Source: Candidatus Woesearchaeota archaeon
Lineage (GTDB): Archaea > Nanobdellota > Nanobdellia > SCGC-AAA011-G17 > GW2011-AR17
Reading direction: 5' to 3'
Assembly (NCBI GenBank): GCA_018302165.1
Contig: JAGWAA010000009.1
Span: 1-25,599, forward strand
DNA length: 25,599 nt
The translations under genes were made by a program, and so were the position numbers. Within the stretch, counting starts at the first letter, position 1, and the number at the start of each line of letters is the position of its first letter. A model generated the notes under the pieces. That model searched no databases and had not been told where the DNA came from. It saw nothing but the letters and a program-made list of their open reading frames with translations. Shown one piece after another: positions 7,682 to 15,794 of the stretch.

Positions 7682-8086
7682 TCAGACTACTTTTATTTCT
7701 AACTTGTAGTATTTGTTTAGAATCCCTTGAATTCTCTTTAAATTTGTTTTTTCTCGACCAAATATTTGGCCTTTTTCTTTTGTATCTTTTGTCTTAATTA
7801 GGATTGAATTATCGGATAATTCTATTTCATATTTAAGTGGATATAATAAATTTAATAAAAACTTTTTTGGGTCTTCATTAAATTCTATGATTTTAATTCT
7901 TCTTTTTGTAAGTAAATTTAATCTTTGAATTTTTTGGCCATGATTTTCTAAAGCTTTTTTTAGATTCTGTGGTTGGACTACGAATACTAAAAATTCTTCT
8001 TCATTAAAACAGTCTTTAACTTTAGCTCCAGTATTTTTTTCAAATAAATTGATGTATCCGATTGTTTGAGCGTCGTATTGAATCAT
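7682..8086 (-). CDS. nusA: Archaeal NusA-like KH-domain protein
   Basis: The 134-residue form starts at MIQYDAQTIGYINLFEK, which matches the usual N-terminus of archaeal NusA and lies 2 nt after the eL30 stop. A longer frame from 8128 would overlap eL30 by 40 nt and adds 14 residues unlike the family, so I prefer 8086. Archaeal NusA is about 140 residues and consists of two KH RNA-binding domains, without the bacterial polymerase-binding N-terminal and S1 domains. The second KH core is visible near the C-terminus (IFGREKTNLKRIQGIL). Its position after eL30 in the polymerase cluster is the conserved archaeal order. Its exact role in termination or antitermination is not settled. Confidence 0.88.
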   Translation of the reverse strand: MIQYDAQTIGYINLFEKNTGAKVKDCFNEEEFLVFVVQPQNLKKALENHGQKIQRLNLLTKRRIKIIEFNEDPKKFLLNLLYPLKYEIELSDNSILIKTKDTKEKGQIFGREKTNLKRIQGILNKYYKLEIKVV

Positions 8087-8088
8087 TT

Positions 8089-8346
8089 TTAGCAAGAAAT
8101 AACTGATATTGAAAATTGTTTTTTGCAAAGAATTCCTATATCTGCAGCATTAACATCAAGTTCAAAAATTTCTAAATCTCCCTCGTTTTTATTACTCAAA
8201 ATTCTATCTCTTATTAATGGTTTACAATCTTTTGAGAGGAATATTGTATGAATTTTTCCAAGTTTAATATTTTTTAATGTTTCATCTGCACCAAAAGTTA
8301 ATTTTTTCTTGTCTTTTAGGATTTGTTTTAATTTGTCTAAGCTCAT
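8089..8346 (-). CDS. rpl30e: Ribosomal protein eL30
   Basis: 85 residues, somewhat short for eL30 (usually near 100). It belongs to the L7Ae/L30e fold that binds kinked RNA. Typical parts are the N-terminal LKQILKDKKKLTFGADETLKNIKLGKIHTIFLSKDC split across helix 1 and strand 1, and the acidic turn followed by ADIGILCKKQFSISVISC at the end. It sits between rpoA2 (4-nt overlap) and nusA, the usual archaeal place, and is part of the polymerase operon. Confidence 0.9.
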   Translation of the reverse strand: MSLDKLKQILKDKKKLTFGADETLKNIKLGKIHTIFLSKDCKPLIRDRILSNKNEGDLEIFELDVNAADIGILCKKQFSISVISC

Positions 8347-9494
8347 TTTTTGCTCTCCTTATCTTTTATTATTAAACTTGGTAAACCCGTACCTAATGGA
8401 ATTGGTTGATTAATCATTACATTTTCAACAACTGAATTTAATCTGTCAACTTCTCCCTTTAAACTTGCATTAATCAAATGTTTAATTGGGGTCTCGAATG
8501 AAGCTCTTGCTAAAACAGATTCTTTTTCTTCTGAAATACCACTTCTAGTAATACCTTTTATTTCTCCTCTATTTGTCATTAAATCTGAAATGAACATAAT
8601 ATGTCTTATATCAACATCTAATCCTTGTTCACTTAGAACTTTAGATGCTTCTTGAATAATTATTTGCCTTCCAGCCTCGATACCTAAATTTTTAGAAACT
8701 TCAAAAATATCATTAGATATAGTTTTTGTGAAATCTACTTCTGGAATTTTGAATACATCTTTTAGGTTTGATCCTGAAGCTAATAAAATAATTTCATTGT
8801 TTTCCATTTTTGGGATTACTTCTAGGATTCCATTAATTCCTTTAATTTTAACTTCTTTTAATCTTTCTTTGATATTATATAATGCTGGTAAACCACCTTC
8901 TTTGTTCTTTGGGATAAGATAATAACGATTATCACTATCTGCAAAATCTAAATTTTTGAATGAGTCTTTGACAATTTTGATTGTTTCTTCTTCATTTAAT
9001 CCTAATTCTTTTAATCTTTTTTTATTTAAAACAAATTCTACTTGTAATTTTAATAGATTTATTGAAATCTCACTTACAATTTCATGAACTCTAATTTCTT
9101 TAATTTGAGCAATAATTTTTTCTAAATATTTTTCATCTTTATTATAAGGTTTATTTAAAAAAACTGTCATTAATGGAGTACTAGGTTCTTTTCTAGCGTC
9201 GAAAATTTCGATAAGTCTTGGTAAACCTAAAGTAACGTTTACTTCAGCAACTCCTGCGAAGTGGAATGTTCTTAAAGTCATCTGTGTACCTGGTTCTCCG
9301 AATGATTCTGCTGTAATAATACCAATTGCTTCCCCGGATTGAATTTTAGCATAATTGTATTTTTCAAGTAATTTATTAAATACTTTTTCAATTTGTGCTT
9401 TAGTTAATTTTCTATCCTTTGACTCATCAATTACTTCTTGAATTAATGGTGCGGGGATTTTTCCTTCGTATTGTTTTGCAATTTCTTCTATCAT
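8343..9494 (-). CDS. rpoA2: RNA polymerase subunit A'' (Rpo1C)
   Basis: 383 residues, normal for the C-terminal part of the divided archaeal largest subunit. The signature GEAIGIITAESFGEPGTQMT (about 58-77) is the start of the trigger-loop region, followed by LRTFHFAG. Later conserved segments near the C-terminus (FISDLMTNRGEIKGITRSGI and LARASFETPIKHL) belong to the jaw and clamp base. It overlaps rpoA1 and eL30 by 4 nt each, so the subunits are translationally coupled. No intein or insertion is seen. Confidence 0.97.
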   Translation of the reverse strand: MIEEIAKQYEGKIPAPLIQEVIDESKDRKLTKAQIEKVFNKLLEKYNYAKIQSGEAIGIITAESFGEPGTQMTLRTFHFAGVAEVNVTLGLPRLIEIFDARKEPSTPLMTVFLNKPYNKDEKYLEKIIAQIKEIRVHEIVSEISINLLKLQVEFVLNKKRLKELGLNEEETIKIVKDSFKNLDFADSDNRYYLIPKNKEGGLPALYNIKERLKEVKIKGINGILEVIPKMENNEIILLASGSNLKDVFKIPEVDFTKTISNDIFEVSKNLGIEAGRQIIIQEASKVLSEQGLDVDIRHIMFISDLMTNRGEIKGITRSGISEEKESVLARASFETPIKHLINASLKGEVDRLNSVVENVMINQPIPLGTGLPSLIIKDKESKK

Positions 9495-12046
9495 TTTTTC
9501 TTTGTGACTTCATCAATTATTTTTTTTACATCAATAGTTCCATTTTCACTTCTTGAAACATCAATTTTATCTTCTCCATAGGAGAATTGAACTATTGTTT
9601 TACTTGCGTCTCTGACTGTACCATCGTATTCAACTTTCAAATCTTGAAGTGCGTTAGCAAGTCTTCTGTATAAGTATCCTGACTTTGGAGTTCTTAAAGC
9701 TGTATCCATTAATGAGTCCCTACCAGTCATTGCGTGAAAAAAGAATTCAACTGGATTTAAACCATTTTTGTAACAGTGTCTTACGAATCCACGAGATTCT
9801 GGGCTTTTATCATGCTCTTTGAATAATGATAAAGTTCTATTTTTGTAACCTCTTTCTATTCTTTTTCCTCTTAATGCTTGTTGACCTACAAGTACACTTG
9901 TTTGAGCCAAGTTTGTAATATTACCTTTACCTGCACGAGACATAATAATTGCATTATTTGTTAAAGAAACAGATTTACTAATCATTTTTCCAATAGAGTT
10001 TCTTGTTTCGTTTAATTTCTTCATAACCATTAACTCTAAAGTTTCTTCTATTGTTTTTCCAGAGAAATTTTTCAATCTTCCAGAATTATAATCATCAATA
10101 ATTTCATTAACTGATTTTATTGCATTTGAAGTAATTTCTTTAGATTTATCTCGAACATCTTCTGGAATATCTGCATCTGAAGTTGTGATTGTAAATCCTC
10201 TCATCATTAAAAATGCAATTCCTAATTTGAAAATCTTTCCGAATAAATCAACACATTTAGTTTCAGAATAACTTCTATGAATATCTCTTAATAAAGTTCC
10301 GTTACCTTCTCCAATTGTTTTTGGATCTATTTGGCCTGTTTTTAATTGACCATTTTCAATAATAACTTTATCATAAATAAAATCTAAATCATCAGGTAAT
10401 AATGCTGAAAAAACTTCTTTTCCAGTAACATTCTTTTTGAATTTTTTTAATTTTTCAGTATCTATTACACCAATTGATAAAAGTAAGGTTATAGCATCTT
10501 CTTTTGAAAGAACCATATTATCATCAGTTAATAAATAATTTCCTGTAACAGCATCCTCAATACATCCAATTATATTTAAACCATGTTTTGGACTCATAAT
10601 TTGAGTTTCAACTTCCATTAAAATTTCTGCTTCAGCTCTTGCTTCTTCAGTTTGTGGAATATGCAAGTTCATTTCATCTCCATCAAAGTCTGCGTTGTAA
10701 GGATTACAAACTGCTGGATTTAATCTAAATGATTTTCCTGGAAGAATTTTAAGCTTATGACACATGATGGACATTCTGTGCAGAGAAGGTTGTCTGTTAA
10801 ATATAGAAACATCTCCATCCATCAAATGACGTTCAACAATGTGACCTGGAATTAATTCTTCTAAAATTACTTCTTGAGTTTCTGCTGAAATTTTTTTCTT
10901 TTTACTTCCATCTAAAACATAATTAGCACCAGGATAAACTTTTGGACCATTTTTAATAAATGTTTTTAACCATTCAAGATTCCATTCAGTTACTCTTTCA
11001 GGCACTGTTAATTCCATAGCAATTGCATAAGGAACTCCAACTTCGTTTAGTTCTAATTTTGGATCTGGTGAGATAACTGTACGAGCAGCATAGTTTACTC
11101 TTTTACCAGCTAAATTGTGTCTGAATCTTCCTTCTTTACTTTTGATTCTTTCTGTAATTGTTTTTAATGGTTGACCAGATCTATGTCTTGCTGGTGGAAC
11201 TTGTGCAACTTCATTATTGAAAAAAGTTGTAACATGATATTGTAATAAATCCCACAAATCCTCGACGATAATTTCTGGAGCTCCAGCGTTAATGTTTTCG
11301 AATAATCTTTGATTTATTCTAACAATATCACTTAATTTGTGTGTTAAATCATCCTCTGCTCTTTCTCCAGATTCAAGAGTAATTGAAGGTCTCATTGTTA
11401 CTGGTGGAATAGGGAATATTGTTAATACCATCCATTCAGGACGAGCAAATTGTGGATTGACACCAATTAACATACAATCAGAATCAGAAATTTTTTCGAA
11501 TCTTTCTAAAATTTCTATAGGAGTAACTCTTGTAGTATCTTCAAAAAATGTACTTGGTTTTTCAAATTTAATAGGTGTAATTTTTGCTTTACAATGAGGA
11601 CATTTTTTAGTTGCTTTTGCAGAAGTTCTAATTAATTTGTTTATTTTTGGAATTAATTCATCTTTACCAGTTTCAATTAATTTGTCAATTCTTGCTTTAT
11701 TTTTTATAATCTCTTCTTCTTCAATTAATAATCTACCACATTCACCACAAGTGGTTTGTAAAAATATTAAAATTGCTTTAACATAACTGATATGCAAAAC
11801 AGGTCTTCCTAATTCTATATAACCAAAGTGACCAGGACATTCTTTTAATTTCCCTGCACAAGTTCTACATCTCAAACCTGGATCAATTACTCCTAATCGA
11901 GTATCCATTAATCCACCCTCTACTGGATAACCTTCTTTATCATAAAGTTCCGGAGTAACTACTTTAACATGTGCTGTCTTTTTAATTTGCTGTGGTGAAA
12001 GTAAACTAAAGCTAATACTTCCAACTTTTTTGTGTATGTTTTCCAT
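9491..12046 (-). CDS. rpoA1: RNA polymerase subunit A' (Rpo1N)
   Basis: 851 residues, the N-terminal part of the largest subunit. It contains the catalytic metal motif NADFDGDEMN (three Asp), preceded by the family's FNRQPSLHRMS segment. Two zinc sites are visible near the N-terminus: CRTCAGKLKECPGHFG, and the pair CGECGRL / CPHCKAK. The clamp, active-site and bridge-helix regions look complete, and the gene ends where A'' begins. The start is 2 nt after the rpoB1 stop, consistent with coupled translation. Confidence 0.97.
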   Translation of the reverse strand: MENIHKKVGSISFSLLSPQQIKKTAHVKVVTPELYDKEGYPVEGGLMDTRLGVIDPGLRCRTCAGKLKECPGHFGYIELGRPVLHISYVKAILIFLQTTCGECGRLLIEEEEIIKNKARIDKLIETGKDELIPKINKLIRTSAKATKKCPHCKAKITPIKFEKPSTFFEDTTRVTPIEILERFEKISDSDCMLIGVNPQFARPEWMVLTIFPIPPVTMRPSITLESGERAEDDLTHKLSDIVRINQRLFENINAGAPEIIVEDLWDLLQYHVTTFFNNEVAQVPPARHRSGQPLKTITERIKSKEGRFRHNLAGKRVNYAARTVISPDPKLELNEVGVPYAIAMELTVPERVTEWNLEWLKTFIKNGPKVYPGANYVLDGSKKKKISAETQEVILEELIPGHIVERHLMDGDVSIFNRQPSLHRMSIMCHKLKILPGKSFRLNPAVCNPYNADFDGDEMNLHIPQTEEARAEAEILMEVETQIMSPKHGLNIIGCIEDAVTGNYLLTDDNMVLSKEDAITLLLSIGVIDTEKLKKFKKNVTGKEVFSALLPDDLDFIYDKVIIENGQLKTGQIDPKTIGEGNGTLLRDIHRSYSETKCVDLFGKIFKLGIAFLMMRGFTITTSDADIPEDVRDKSKEITSNAIKSVNEIIDDYNSGRLKNFSGKTIEETLELMVMKKLNETRNSIGKMISKSVSLTNNAIIMSRAGKGNITNLAQTSVLVGQQALRGKRIERGYKNRTLSLFKEHDKSPESRGFVRHCYKNGLNPVEFFFHAMTGRDSLMDTALRTPKSGYLYRRLANALQDLKVEYDGTVRDASKTIVQFSYGEDKIDVSRSENGTIDVKKIIDEVTKKK

Positions 12047-12048
12047 TT

Positions 12049-13854
12049 TTAGTACTTACTCTTTAAATTTAATTTAGGGTATATATTCAATGATCTTAAT
12101 TCATCTAATAACAATTTGAATGCATAACTCATTTCGACTGCATTTACTTCTGCATTAACTCCACATTTAGGACAGGATGCTCTTTTCTTTATCCAATCAA
12201 AGATTGCAACTGTACCACAATTTTCACAAATGTGGATGATTGTTTTATCTGAATCGAATCTTTCTTTTAGTAATAATGATGCACCATGAGCTACTAAACA
12301 ATCTTTCTCCATCTCTCCTAATCTTAAACCTCCTCCAGAACTTCTTCCTTCGATAGGTTGTCTTGTTAATAATTGGATTTTACCTGAAGCTCTTGCATGC
12401 ATTTTATTTGCAACCATATGTTTTAGTTTTAAGTAGTACATATTACCTATGTAAATCATTGCTGGCATTTCTTCTCCAGTAATTCCGTTATACATTCTTT
12501 CTGTTCCATTTTCTCTGAAACCTAATGATAATAATTCTAATCTTAGATCTTTTTCTGCTTCTGCAGAGAATGTTGTACCATCGATATATCTTCCACCAAG
12601 AGCACCAACCTTACCACCGATTACTTCAATTAAGTGTGAAACAGTCATCCTTGATGGGATTGAGTGAGGTGAAAAAATTAAATCTGGAACAATTCCTGAT
12701 GCTGTAAATGGTAAATCTGCTTGAGGCATAATTCTACCAATAACTCCTTTTTGACCATATCTTGAAGCAAACTTATCTCCGGGTTCAGGGATTCTCATAT
12801 CTCTTAATCTAATCTGAATTAATTTATTACCTTCACCATTTTCAGTTATAATAACCATATCAACAACACCACACTCACCATGTTTAATTGTAACTGAACT
12901 TTCTCTTCTAGTGTTTGCAGCTATACTGAATTCTTCCATTTCACCTAAGAATCTTGGAGGAGAAGTTTTTCCAATGATAACATTATCTTCTTTTAATCTT
13001 GCTTCTGGGAAAACTATTCCATCATCGTCTAGGAATTTGTAATCTTCTTCTGAACGATAAGCTTTAACTTCTTTATCTGGAATGCCTATTTCATCAATTA
13101 AACCACCTTGATATCTTAATTCATCTGCATTGTATGGTCTAAAATAGAATGATCTACCAAATCCTCTTTGAACTGAACCTTCATTAACAATCAATCCATC
13201 CTCAATATTATAACCATCATAACTTAGCAAAGCAATGGTAATATTTTGTCCACAAGGATGTTTATCATATTTTGAAAGTTCGTGCATGAATGTTTTTACA
13301 ATAGGTCTTTGCGGATATTGAAGTATACTAATATCAGTATCCATCCTCAATAAATAATTACTTGCATACAAACCTAAAGCTTGTTTTTGAGTTTTAGATC
13401 CTCTGTTAAGTCTGGAACTTTGTCCAAAATTTGCATAAGGAACTAAAGAAGTTGTTAATCCTAAAATTGCAATTGGATCAATTTCTAAATGAGTATGTTC
13501 TTTTGTCAAATCTCTTTCTGTTAAAGCAATTAATGTATTTTCTTCTTCATTAGCATCTAAATATTCTATGACTCCTTGTTCAATTAAATCTTGCCATCTT
13601 AAATCTTTAGATTGTAATTTTTTAATATGATCTTCAGTTAATAGAGGTTTTCCATTTTCTATGACTATTAAAGGCCTTCTTACTCTACCTGTAGCTGTGT
13701 GAATATTAATTTCATCAAATTCAGAATCGTAGCTTGCATTTACAATTGTACTAATTTTTTGTTTTCTTCTTTCTTCAATAAAGGATCTTAAAAATTCTTT
13801 TGGATTATCAATTGTACCAATAAATTTCTCATCTAAGAATACATTTGTTGTCAT
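12049..13854 (-). CDS. rpoB1: RNA polymerase subunit B' (Rpo2C)
   Basis: 601 residues, the normal length for B', the C-terminal part of the divided second-largest subunit. Conserved parts: SYDGYNIEDGLIVNEGSVQRG (about 210-230), GDKFASRYGQKGVIG with the catalytic-site Lys residues, and GRSSGGGLRLGEMEKD near the C-terminus. The C-terminal zinc ribbon CENCGT...CPKCG is intact. The gene overlaps the end of rpoB2 by 4 nt. A GGGAG stretch upstream of the ATG may help initiation. Confidence 0.97.
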   Translation of the reverse strand: MTTNVFLDEKFIGTIDNPKEFLRSFIEERRKQKISTIVNASYDSEFDEINIHTATGRVRRPLIVIENGKPLLTEDHIKKLQSKDLRWQDLIEQGVIEYLDANEEENTLIALTERDLTKEHTHLEIDPIAILGLTTSLVPYANFGQSSRLNRGSKTQKQALGLYASNYLLRMDTDISILQYPQRPIVKTFMHELSKYDKHPCGQNITIALLSYDGYNIEDGLIVNEGSVQRGFGRSFYFRPYNADELRYQGGLIDEIGIPDKEVKAYRSEEDYKFLDDDGIVFPEARLKEDNVIIGKTSPPRFLGEMEEFSIAANTRRESSVTIKHGECGVVDMVIITENGEGNKLIQIRLRDMRIPEPGDKFASRYGQKGVIGRIMPQADLPFTASGIVPDLIFSPHSIPSRMTVSHLIEVIGGKVGALGGRYIDGTTFSAEAEKDLRLELLSLGFRENGTERMYNGITGEEMPAMIYIGNMYYLKLKHMVANKMHARASGKIQLLTRQPIEGRSSGGGLRLGEMEKDCLVAHGASLLLKERFDSDKTIIHICENCGTVAIFDWIKKRASCPKCGVNAEVNAVEMSYAFKLLLDELRSLNIYPKLNLKSKY

Positions 13855-14423
13855 TTTATTAATTTCACTCCCAAATTTTCTAATGTTTTTTTAAGTTTGT
13901 CTTCAGGAACATCTTCTTGTGTAATTTGACAAAGCATGGCTAAGTTTTTTCTTAATCCAATAGGAGTTCCTTCAGGAGTTTCAATTGGACAAAGTCTTCC
14001 CCAATGTGTACAATGAATTTCTCTTGCTTCAAAATTTTCTTGTGTTGCAGAAAGTAATGAAACTACTCTACCTAAGTGAGACATTGAATCTAAGAAATTA
14101 ATTCTGGCAATATTTTGACTAATTCCTCTTCTACCACCAACCCAAGAACCAGTTGCAATAGCACTCTTAATTCTAGAAGTTAATAATTTATCTCTAATAA
14201 TAATTTTTACTGATTGGAATTTTCCCCTCTTAACTAATCTTTGAAAATTATATAAAATATCATTAACTAAAACCCTCATGTTTACCTTGAACAAATCTGC
14301 AATCAAATCTCCAGGTAATTTTAATTTTTTATTTTTGTAATGATCTTTGTCAGTGTTTGTTTTTTTATCGATAGATATTTGTAAGAATTTTTTGATTAAT
14401 TTACATAAGTGATATGCTTTATA
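13851..14423 (-). pseudogene. rpoB2: RNA polymerase subunit B'' - C-terminal part, in a different frame
   Basis: About 190 residues clearly homologous to the end of B'': the conserved DKDHYKNKKLKLPGDL, then GSWVGGRRGISQ, and CHTWGR-like THWGRLCPIETPEGTPIGL before the stop that overlaps rpoB1. Homology starts near 14423 (YKAYHLCKL), where the frame is open back to a stop at 14454-14456. No ATG or GTG is available upstream; only a TTG at 14304-14306, which lies inside the conserved block. So this part cannot easily be translated on its own. It is +1 relative to the N-terminal part. About 70 residues normally found between the two parts (the lobe segment with the DYIG and LLPHIG motifs of the family) are absent. 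See the finding. Confidence 0.85.
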
Positions 14424-15144
14424 GATTCTCGTCCATAATATCTTGATCTTTGGTCATACCTAATGCTTTGATTACTGCAATTAAAGGAATTCTTTTGAAT
14501 TTTGTAAATGATAAATAGAAAATACCATCTTTCATTTGTTCAATTGCATGAGGGATACTATATGGGCCTCTTTGTGAAAATATTTTTGCAGTATATTTAC
14601 TTGGACCTACTTTTGAATGTTGGAAGAAAACTTTATTTGGGAATAAATCTTCAACAGTAATTATTACTCTTTCATTTCCATTGATTATAAAATAGCCCCC
14701 AGGATCAGTAGGATCTTCACCATGTTCAATTAATTCATCTTCAGTCATTTTATTCAAATGGCAGTATTTTGATCTTAACATAATTGGAATTTTTCCTATT
14801 TGAGAAACAAAAGATTCTCTTTGGACACCTTCAATATAAACTGAAACTTCTAAATATATTGGGGCTGCATAAGTTAATTTTCTTAATCTTGATTCAATAG
14901 GATAAATATTTCTTTTTGAACCATCAGCTTCAGTAATTTGAGGTTTTTCAATCCAAATTTTATTGAATTTAATTGTGAATTCTTGAACATCTGTAGGAAG
15001 TATTGTAGGGACTATGTCTCCTATTTCATCAATAGTTTTTTGTAATTCAACGTCGATAAATCTGTTAAAAGAAGCAATACTAGATTCAATGAATGAATGG
15101 TCCTCAAAATATTTTTTTATTAAAATATGTTCTTGTTTAACCAT
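14419..15144 (-). pseudogene. rpoB2: RNA polymerase subunit B'' (Rpo2N) - N-terminal part, interrupted
   Basis: 241 residues matching the N-terminal half of archaeal B'': HSFIESSIASFNRFID near the start, then the protrusion and the core segment DPGGYFIINGNERVIITVEDL (about 148-168), ending at IPLIAVIKALGMTKDQDIMDENL before TAA at 14419-14421. In intact proteins (about 490-530 residues) the chain continues after the KALG block for about 70 residues and then joins the DKDHY block, here found in another frame. Start: the ATG overlaps the rpoH stop by 8 nt. Because B'' is essential, this is either a sequence/assembly defect, a frameshift read-through, or two polypeptides. I mark it as interrupted without deciding. 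Confidence 0.85.
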
Positions 15145-15379
15145 TGATAACCACCCTATAGAATTTTGTTTTACCTGCTGTTGGGCTATCTCTTTCTATT
15201 TCAATAATTTCACCAGGTTCTATATTCAAATGTTTAATTGCAGCGTCAGTTTTTAGAATTTTTGGTAATTGAGACGAAATAATATTTAGATTAGATAATA
15301 TCTTTTCAGCTTCCTCTTGCGATAACTTTGTATGTTTTGGAACTAAGACATGTTGCGTAATATCTATATTTTTATCCAT
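15137..15379 (-). CDS. rpoH: RNA polymerase subunit H (Rpo5)
   Basis: 80 residues, the archaeal size (equivalent to the C-terminal domain of eukaryal Rpb5). The family pattern is clear: VLVPKHTKLSQEEAEKIL, then IEPGEIIEIERDSPTAGKTK split by one loop, ending YRVVING. It binds the jaw of the polymerase. It is the first protein gene of the polymerase cluster. The 46 nt between it and tRNA-Lys hold no TATA box at the local 27-nt spacing, so it is probably transcribed together with the tRNAs upstream. Confidence 0.96.
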   Translation of the reverse strand: MDKNIDITQHVLVPKHTKLSQEEAEKILSNLNIISSQLPKILKTDAAIKHLNIEPGEIIEIERDSPTAGKTKFYRVVING

Positions 15380-15461
15380 TTTCTAATACTTTTTTACTCC
15401 CCAACTTCCTCTTTTGCAATTGTGATGAGCCGGACGGGATTTGAACCCGCGACCACCTGAT

Positions 15462-15476
15462 TTCTCTCTTGTTTGA
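15462..15476 (-). other. tRNA-Lys intron at 37/38 (15 nt)
   Basis: The intron ends with AGAG (15464-15467), which can pair with CTTT at positions 32-35, plus AA. The 3-nt bulges are TA^T and AA^A. This is the canonical archaeal intron place, one base after the anticodon. Confidence 0.75.
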
Positions 15477-15483
15477 TAAAAGT

Positions 15484-15495
15484 TTCACCATATTT
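15484..15495 (-). other. tRNA-Lys intron at 30/31 (12 nt)
   Basis: Central helix CACC (15498-15501) with GGTG (15486-15489); outer helix AGAG (15502-15505) with CTTT (15479-15482); 3-nt bulges TG^A and AA^A, cut after the second base. Excision restores the CCTGA half of the anticodon stem. Confidence 0.65.
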
Positions 15496-15533
15496 CAGGT
15501 GCTCTACCAAACTGAGCCACCGGCCCTTACTAC

Positions 15534-15607
15534 GCCCTGACCGGGATTCGAACCCGGGTCGTGGCCTCGACAGGGCCACATGATAGGCCGAACTACACTA
15601 TCAGGGC
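15534..15607 (-). tRNA. tRNA-Asp(GTC)
   Basis: 74 nt without an intron. Acceptor GCCCTGA pairs with TCAGGGC. The anticodon stem GTGGCC/GGCCAC encloses the loop CTGTCGA, giving anticodon GTC. The T arm is CCGGG-TTCGAAT-CCCGG. CCA is not encoded. It lies 7 nt before tRNA-Lys on the same strand, so the two are surely co-transcribed, and it directly follows a hairpin-forming leader. Confidence 0.95.
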
Positions 15608-15716
15608 ACTTGTGACTGTGCTTCTTCCTTCGATAGTGCTGACTATGTTTTCAAGCATTAAATTAATTGAAATAATAAATTTTTCAAATGTGATTAGGAA
15701 GAAGGACGCAGTCATA
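15608..15716 (-). ncRNA. Hairpin leader or small RNA ahead of tRNA-Asp
   Basis: From the TATA box at 15739-15746, transcription should begin near 15716. About 3 nt later begins GACTGCG-TC-CTTCTTCC (15697-15713). It can pair with GGAAGAAG-CACAGTC (15614-15628) over 15 base pairs, leaving a 2-nt bulge and a 68-nt AT-rich loop that itself holds a small ATAGT/ACTAT hairpin. After the stem come ACA and AGT, then the first base of tRNA-Asp. Cleavage of the tRNA 5' end by RNase P would release a 109-nt RNA ending ACA plus three bases, as H/ACA guide RNAs do, but I cannot see a proper guide pocket or kink-turn. It may simply be a tRNA leader structure. Confidence 0.4.
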
Positions 15717-15738
15717 GAGGTCACAGAAAAATCCGGAA

Positions 15739-15746
15739 TTTATAAA
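15739..15746 (-). promoter_or_regulatory. TATA box for the hairpin-tRNA-Asp-tRNA-Lys(-rpoH) transcript
   Basis: TTTATAAA, about 27 nt before the expected start of the hairpin RNA. No other TATA-like box with suitable spacing is seen before the tRNAs or rpoH. Confidence 0.5.
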
Positions 15747-15794
15747 GCTTTTGATTAAATAGCAATTATTGTAGAATAAATTATACAATTTGGT

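Larger units (their letters stand above)
15426..15526 (-). tRNA. tRNA-Lys(TTT) with two introns
   Basis: 101 nt. The acceptor GGGCCGG pairs with CCGGCTC (one G-U), followed by discriminator A; the D arm is GCTC-loop-GAGC and the T arm GCGGG-TTCAAAT-CCCGT. The anticodon stem CCTGA/TCAGG is separated by 34 nt rather than 7. Removing 15484-15495 (AAATATGGTGAA, position 30/31) and 15462-15476 (TCAAACAAGAGAGAA, position 37/38) leaves a textbook loop CTTTTAA with anticodon TTT at 15478-15480 and a 74-nt tRNA. Each removed piece sits in a bulge-helix-bulge-like fold (see finding). CCA is not encoded. A simple single-intron reading gives no T at position 33, which is why I reject it. Confidence 0.85.

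Noticed and set aside
13851..14306. Separate B'' C-terminal protein starting at TTG 14304-14306
   Set aside because: The TTG lies inside the conserved block (PGDL-IADLF), so starting there would remove the DKDHY segment. No TATA box or ribosome binding site is placed for it.
15426..15526. tRNA with one 27-nt intron and anticodon read directly after CCTGA
   Set aside because: This puts A at position 33 instead of T for every possible cut. The helix pairing of a single intron also fails. Two introns solve both problems.
15593..15715. A 40-codon frame on the minus strand starting 27 nt after the TATA box at 15739-15746
   Set aside because: It obeys the leaderless spacing, but it runs through both arms of the inverted repeat and stops inside tRNA-Asp, whose processing would cut the message. 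The RNA hairpin explains the sequence better.
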